A stretch of DNA of 17,083 nucleotides from NCBI GenBank assembly GCA_964544115.1, contig CAZJBP010000079.1, positions 1-17,083 of the forward strand, read 5' to 3'. Positions 14,927 to 17,083 of this stretch are shown piece by piece. Positions within the stretch are counted from its first letter, which is position 1; the number at the start of each line of letters is the position of its first letter. The translations under genes and the position numbers were made by a program. The notes beneath the pieces were generated by a model, which saw only the letters and a program-made list of their open reading frames with translations, searched no databases and was not told where the DNA came from. Source of the stretch: CAZJBP01 sp964544115. GTDB taxonomy: Bacteria > Verrucomicrobiota > Kiritimatiellia > UBA8416 > JADHWI01.

Positions 14927-15792
14927 GGCGTGACGCCTCCCCCGTCGCGCCGGGCGCCCTGAAGAGCCCTGAGCATGCGCACGGCGTCCACCGTCGCGGC
15001 CACATCATGGACGCGGAGCACCGCGGCTCCGTTCAGGGCGCAGAACGCCGCCGTGGCCAGGCTGCCGGCCAGGCGCTCGCCGGTGTCGCGGCCGGTCAGC
15101 CGTCCGATAAAGCTCTTGCGGGAGACGCCGACGACCACCGGCCGGCCGGCGGCCGCGAACGTCCCGAGATGGGCCAGCAGCTGCAGGTTGTGCTCGACCG
15201 TCTTCCCGAACCCGATGCCCGGGTCCACCGCCAGCCGGTCCGCGTCCAGCCCCGCCGCCTCGAGGGCCGCCCTGCGGCCCGCCAGGTAGGCGCCAACCTC
15301 GCCCACCACATCGGCGTACCGCGGCGCGTCCTGCATCGTCCGGGGCGTGCCGCGCATATGCATCGCCACCACCCCGGCCCCCCACGTCCGGGCCACGGCC
15401 GCCATCCCGGGGTCGGCGGCCAGGGCCGACACATCGTTGACGATGACGGCCCCGGCCCTCAGCGCCCCCTCGGCCACGGCCGCCTTCGTGGTGTCGACCG
15501 AGATCTGGGCCCCAGGCCGCTGCCGGAGGATGCCCTCGATCACAGGCACGACGCGTGCGATCTCCTCGGCCTCCGTCACCGCCTCCGCGCCCGGCCGCGT
15601 GGATTCGCCGCCGACATCAAGGAGGTCGGCGCCCTCTTCGAGCAAGCGAAGTCCGGCCTCAATGGCTTGTCTTGGGGTGTCGAAGCGTCCGCCGTCGGAA
15701 AAGGAATCGGGCGTGACGTTGAGGACGCCCATCACGAAGGGCGCGCCGGGAGACGCCATCACGCGATCGCGGCACTTCCAGACCCACTCCAT
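14923..15792 (-). CDS. folP: Dihydropteroate synthase
   Basis: 289 residues, the normal size. Condenses p-aminobenzoate with 6-hydroxymethyl-dihydropterin diphosphate in folate synthesis; it is the sulfonamide target. All hallmark loops are present: GVLNVTPDSFSDGG (22-35), DVGGESTRPGA (59-69), ISVDTTKA (97-104), VNDVSAL (118-124), VAMHMRGTPRTMQ (142-154), VDPGIGFGKTVEHN (189-202), GVSRKSFIG (222-230) and VHDVAAT (261-267). The ATG at 15792 has GAGG 9 bases upstream and lies 10 bp after the ftsH stop; the longer open frame to 15951 reads into ftsH. ftsH-folP order is also found in E. coli, where glmM follows; here cdaA follows instead. Confidence 0.96.
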   Translation of the reverse strand: MEWVWKCRDRVMASPGAPFVMGVLNVTPDSFSDGGRFDTPRQAIEAGLRLLEEGADLLDVGGESTRPGAEAVTEAEEIARVVPVIEGILRQRPGAQISVDTTKAAVAEGALRAGAVIVNDVSALAADPGMAAVARTWGAGVVAMHMRGTPRTMQDAPRYADVVGEVGAYLAGRRAALEAAGLDADRLAVDPGIGFGKTVEHNLQLLAHLGTFAAAGRPVVVGVSRKSFIGRLTGRDTGERLAGSLATAAFCALNGAAVLRVHDVAATVDAVRMLRALQGARRDGGGVTP

Positions 15793-15802
15793 CGCACAGA
15801 CC

Positions 15803-17083
15803 TCAGCCGTTCGGGTTCGCCGCGCCCTCGGCAGGCGCCTCCGCAGCCGGATCGGCCCCTGCCCCGGTCGTGGCGCTCGCGTCAGCCGCTGCCTTCGCGA
15901 GGTCTTCCTCTGTGGGGTTGTCGCGGTCTTGCTGGGCCCGCTCCTCCTCACTCAGCAGGCGGTTGTGTGCGACGATGTCCACCACGTCGCGCCCGTCGAT
16001 CGTCTCGCGTTCCAGGAGGAGCTTGGCGATGGCGTCGAGATGATCGCGGTGCTCGGTGATGATCTTGCGGCTCTTCTCATAGGCATCGCGCAGGATGCGG
16101 CTGACTTCGGCGTCGATGCGCCGCGCGGTGTCCTCGCTGTAGTCCTGTGTCCGCGAGACTTCGCGCCCGAGGAACATCAGCTCCTGGTTCTCGCCGTAGG
16201 TCTGGGGCCCCATCGCCTCGCTCATGCCCCAGTTGCAGACCATGTTCCGCGCGATGCGCGTGGCGTGCTTGAGGTCGCTGTAGGCTCCCGTGGTCATCTC
16301 CCCGAACACGAGTTCCTCGGCCACGCGCCCGCCCATGCAGACCGCCAGGTCGGCGTACAGGCGGCTCTGGTTGATGGAGTAGCGGTCCTTCTCGGGCAGC
16401 GACATGGTGGCGCCCATGTACACGCCACGCGGGATGATGGTGACCTTGTGCAGCGGCTCCGTATCCTCCATCACCTCCTGGACCACCGCGTGACCGGCCT
16501 CGTGGTAGGCCGTGTTGCGCTTCTCCTTGTCGTCCATCACGCGGCTGCGGCGCTCGCGCCCCCAGATCACCTTGTCGCGCGCCTCCTCAAGGTCGTCGCT
16601 GTCGATGGCCTCCTTCTCCTGGCGGGACGCCAGCAGCGCGGCCTCGTTGAGCAGGTTGGCCAGATCCGCACCGGAGAATCCGGGGGTTCCGCGTGCGATG
16701 CGCCGCAGGACCACCTCTTTGCCGATGCGCAGGTTGCGGGCGTGCATCTTGAGGATCGCCTCACGTCCGTCGATCGTGGGCAGGTCGATCACGATCTGGC
16801 GGTCGAACCGGCCCGGGCGCATCAGCGCCTGGTCCAGCACGTCGGGACGGTTGGTGGCGGCGATGATGATGACCCCGTCCTGCGTCTCGAACCCGTCCAT
16901 CTCGACCAGCAGCGCGTTCAGCGTCTGTTCGCGCTCGTCGTGCCCGCCGCCGATGCCGGTGAAGCGGCTGCGGCCGACGGCGTCGATCTCATCGATGAAG
17001 ATGATGCAGGGGGCGTTCTTTTTGCCCTGCTCAAACATGTCGCGCACCCGGGAGGCGCCGACGCCGACAAACATTTCCACGAA
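15803..17083 (-). CDS. ftsH: ATP-dependent zinc metalloprotease FtsH (N-terminus outside window)
   Basis: 426 C-terminal residues, beginning inside the AAA+ domain at FVEMFVGVGASRVRDMF. Visible are Walker B IIFIDEIDAVG (27-37 of the fragment), the second region of homology with MRPGRFDRQIVIDLP (88-102), and the protease domain with the zinc motif HEAGH (194-198) and the third ligand Asp270 in TTGAYSDLKHAT. FtsH is a hexameric membrane protease that removes misfolded and regulatory proteins. The two membrane helices, periplasmic domain and Walker A lie beyond the right edge. The final ~45 residues are an Ala/Glu/Pro-rich disordered tail. It is the most upstream visible gene of the ftsH-folP-cdaA-cdaR-ftsK series. 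Confidence 0.97.
   Translation of the reverse strand, partial: FVEMFVGVGASRVRDMFEQGKKNAPCIIFIDEIDAVGRSRFTGIGGGHDEREQTLNALLVEMDGFETQDGVIIIAATNRPDVLDQALMRPGRFDRQIVIDLPTIDGREAILKMHARNLRIGKEVVLRRIARGTPGFSGADLANLLNEAALLASRQEKEAIDSDDLEEARDKVIWGRERRSRVMDDKEKRNTAYHEAGHAVVQEVMEDTEPLHKVTIIPRGVYMGATMSLPEKDRYSINQSRLYADLAVCMGGRVAEELVFGEMTTGAYSDLKHATRIARNMVCNWGMSEAMGPQTYGENQELMFLGREVSRTQDYSEDTARRIDAEVSRILRDAYEKSRKIITEHRDHLDAIAKLLLERETIDGRDVVDIVAHNRLLSEEERAQQDRDNPTEEDLAKAAADASATTGAGADPAAEAPAEGAANPNG

Noticed and set aside
403..15873. GGGNAGGG octamers resembling FtsK-orienting KOPS sites (for example near 403, 2211, 8864 and 10818 on plus; 8608 and 15866 on minus)
   Set aside because: Such octamers are common by chance in GC-rich DNA, both strands are represented, and the KOPS sequence of this lineage is not known. 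Whole-chromosome skew would be needed.

Overview
GC-rich bacterial chromosomal DNA (about two thirds G+C by eye) with tightly packed genes and no sign of phage, transposase, CRISPR, tRNA or rRNA. Several families point to the PVC superphylum (Planctomycetota, Verrucomicrobiota/Kiritimatiellota, Lentisphaerota): the zinc-ribbon protein beginning MAQDWDIK, the small winged-helix regulator paired with a six-segment membrane protein, the membrane proteins carrying an LRPF-like C-terminal motif, and the HerA-like ATPase beginning MQDFEKLGVFYLGR. I place it no more finely than that, and this placement is inference from recalled family distribution.

Layout. (1) Left part, positions 1-6436, minus strand: a run of mostly uncharacterised multi-pass membrane proteins. 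In transcription order: a 201-aa six-segment membrane protein, a 134-aa winged-helix regulator, a 307-aa membrane protein with a CFI-box-like (DUF6688-type) C-terminus, two paralogous membrane proteins (263 and 246 aa), a 376-aa aromatic-rich membrane protein, a DUF4173 membrane protein (498 aa), and after a 112-bp gap the start of a HerA-like ATPase that leaves the window. Several junctions are ATGA or longer overlaps, suggesting translational coupling. A conserved 22-bp box containing a 17-bp palindrome occurs exactly twice: before the first gene and between the regulator and the 307-aa gene. The simplest model is that the regulator represses its own operon and the membrane operon downstream.

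(2) Middle, 6437-8310: a 206-bp divergent intergenic region with a 38-bp near-perfect inverted repeat, then the only plus-strand gene, a malate/L-lactate dehydrogenase-family oxidoreductase. It converges on, and overlaps by 30 bp, a small minus-strand zinc-ribbon protein of unknown function.

(3) Right part, 8412-17083, minus strand: a housekeeping cluster transcribed in the order ftsH (partial), folP, cdaA, cdaR, ftsK, rodZ-like, rimO. It joins membrane protein quality control, folate synthesis, c-di-AMP synthesis and its YbbR partner, chromosome translocation at division, a RodZ-type HTH membrane protein and ribosomal protein S12 methylthiolation. Gaps are short or overlapping, so one or two long transcripts are likely.

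The best candidate for something undescribed is the membrane-protein cluster with its two-box regulator in the left part. The right part is conventional apart from a DGG variant of the diadenylate cyclase DGA motif and a RodZ-like protein with almost no extracytoplasmic domain.
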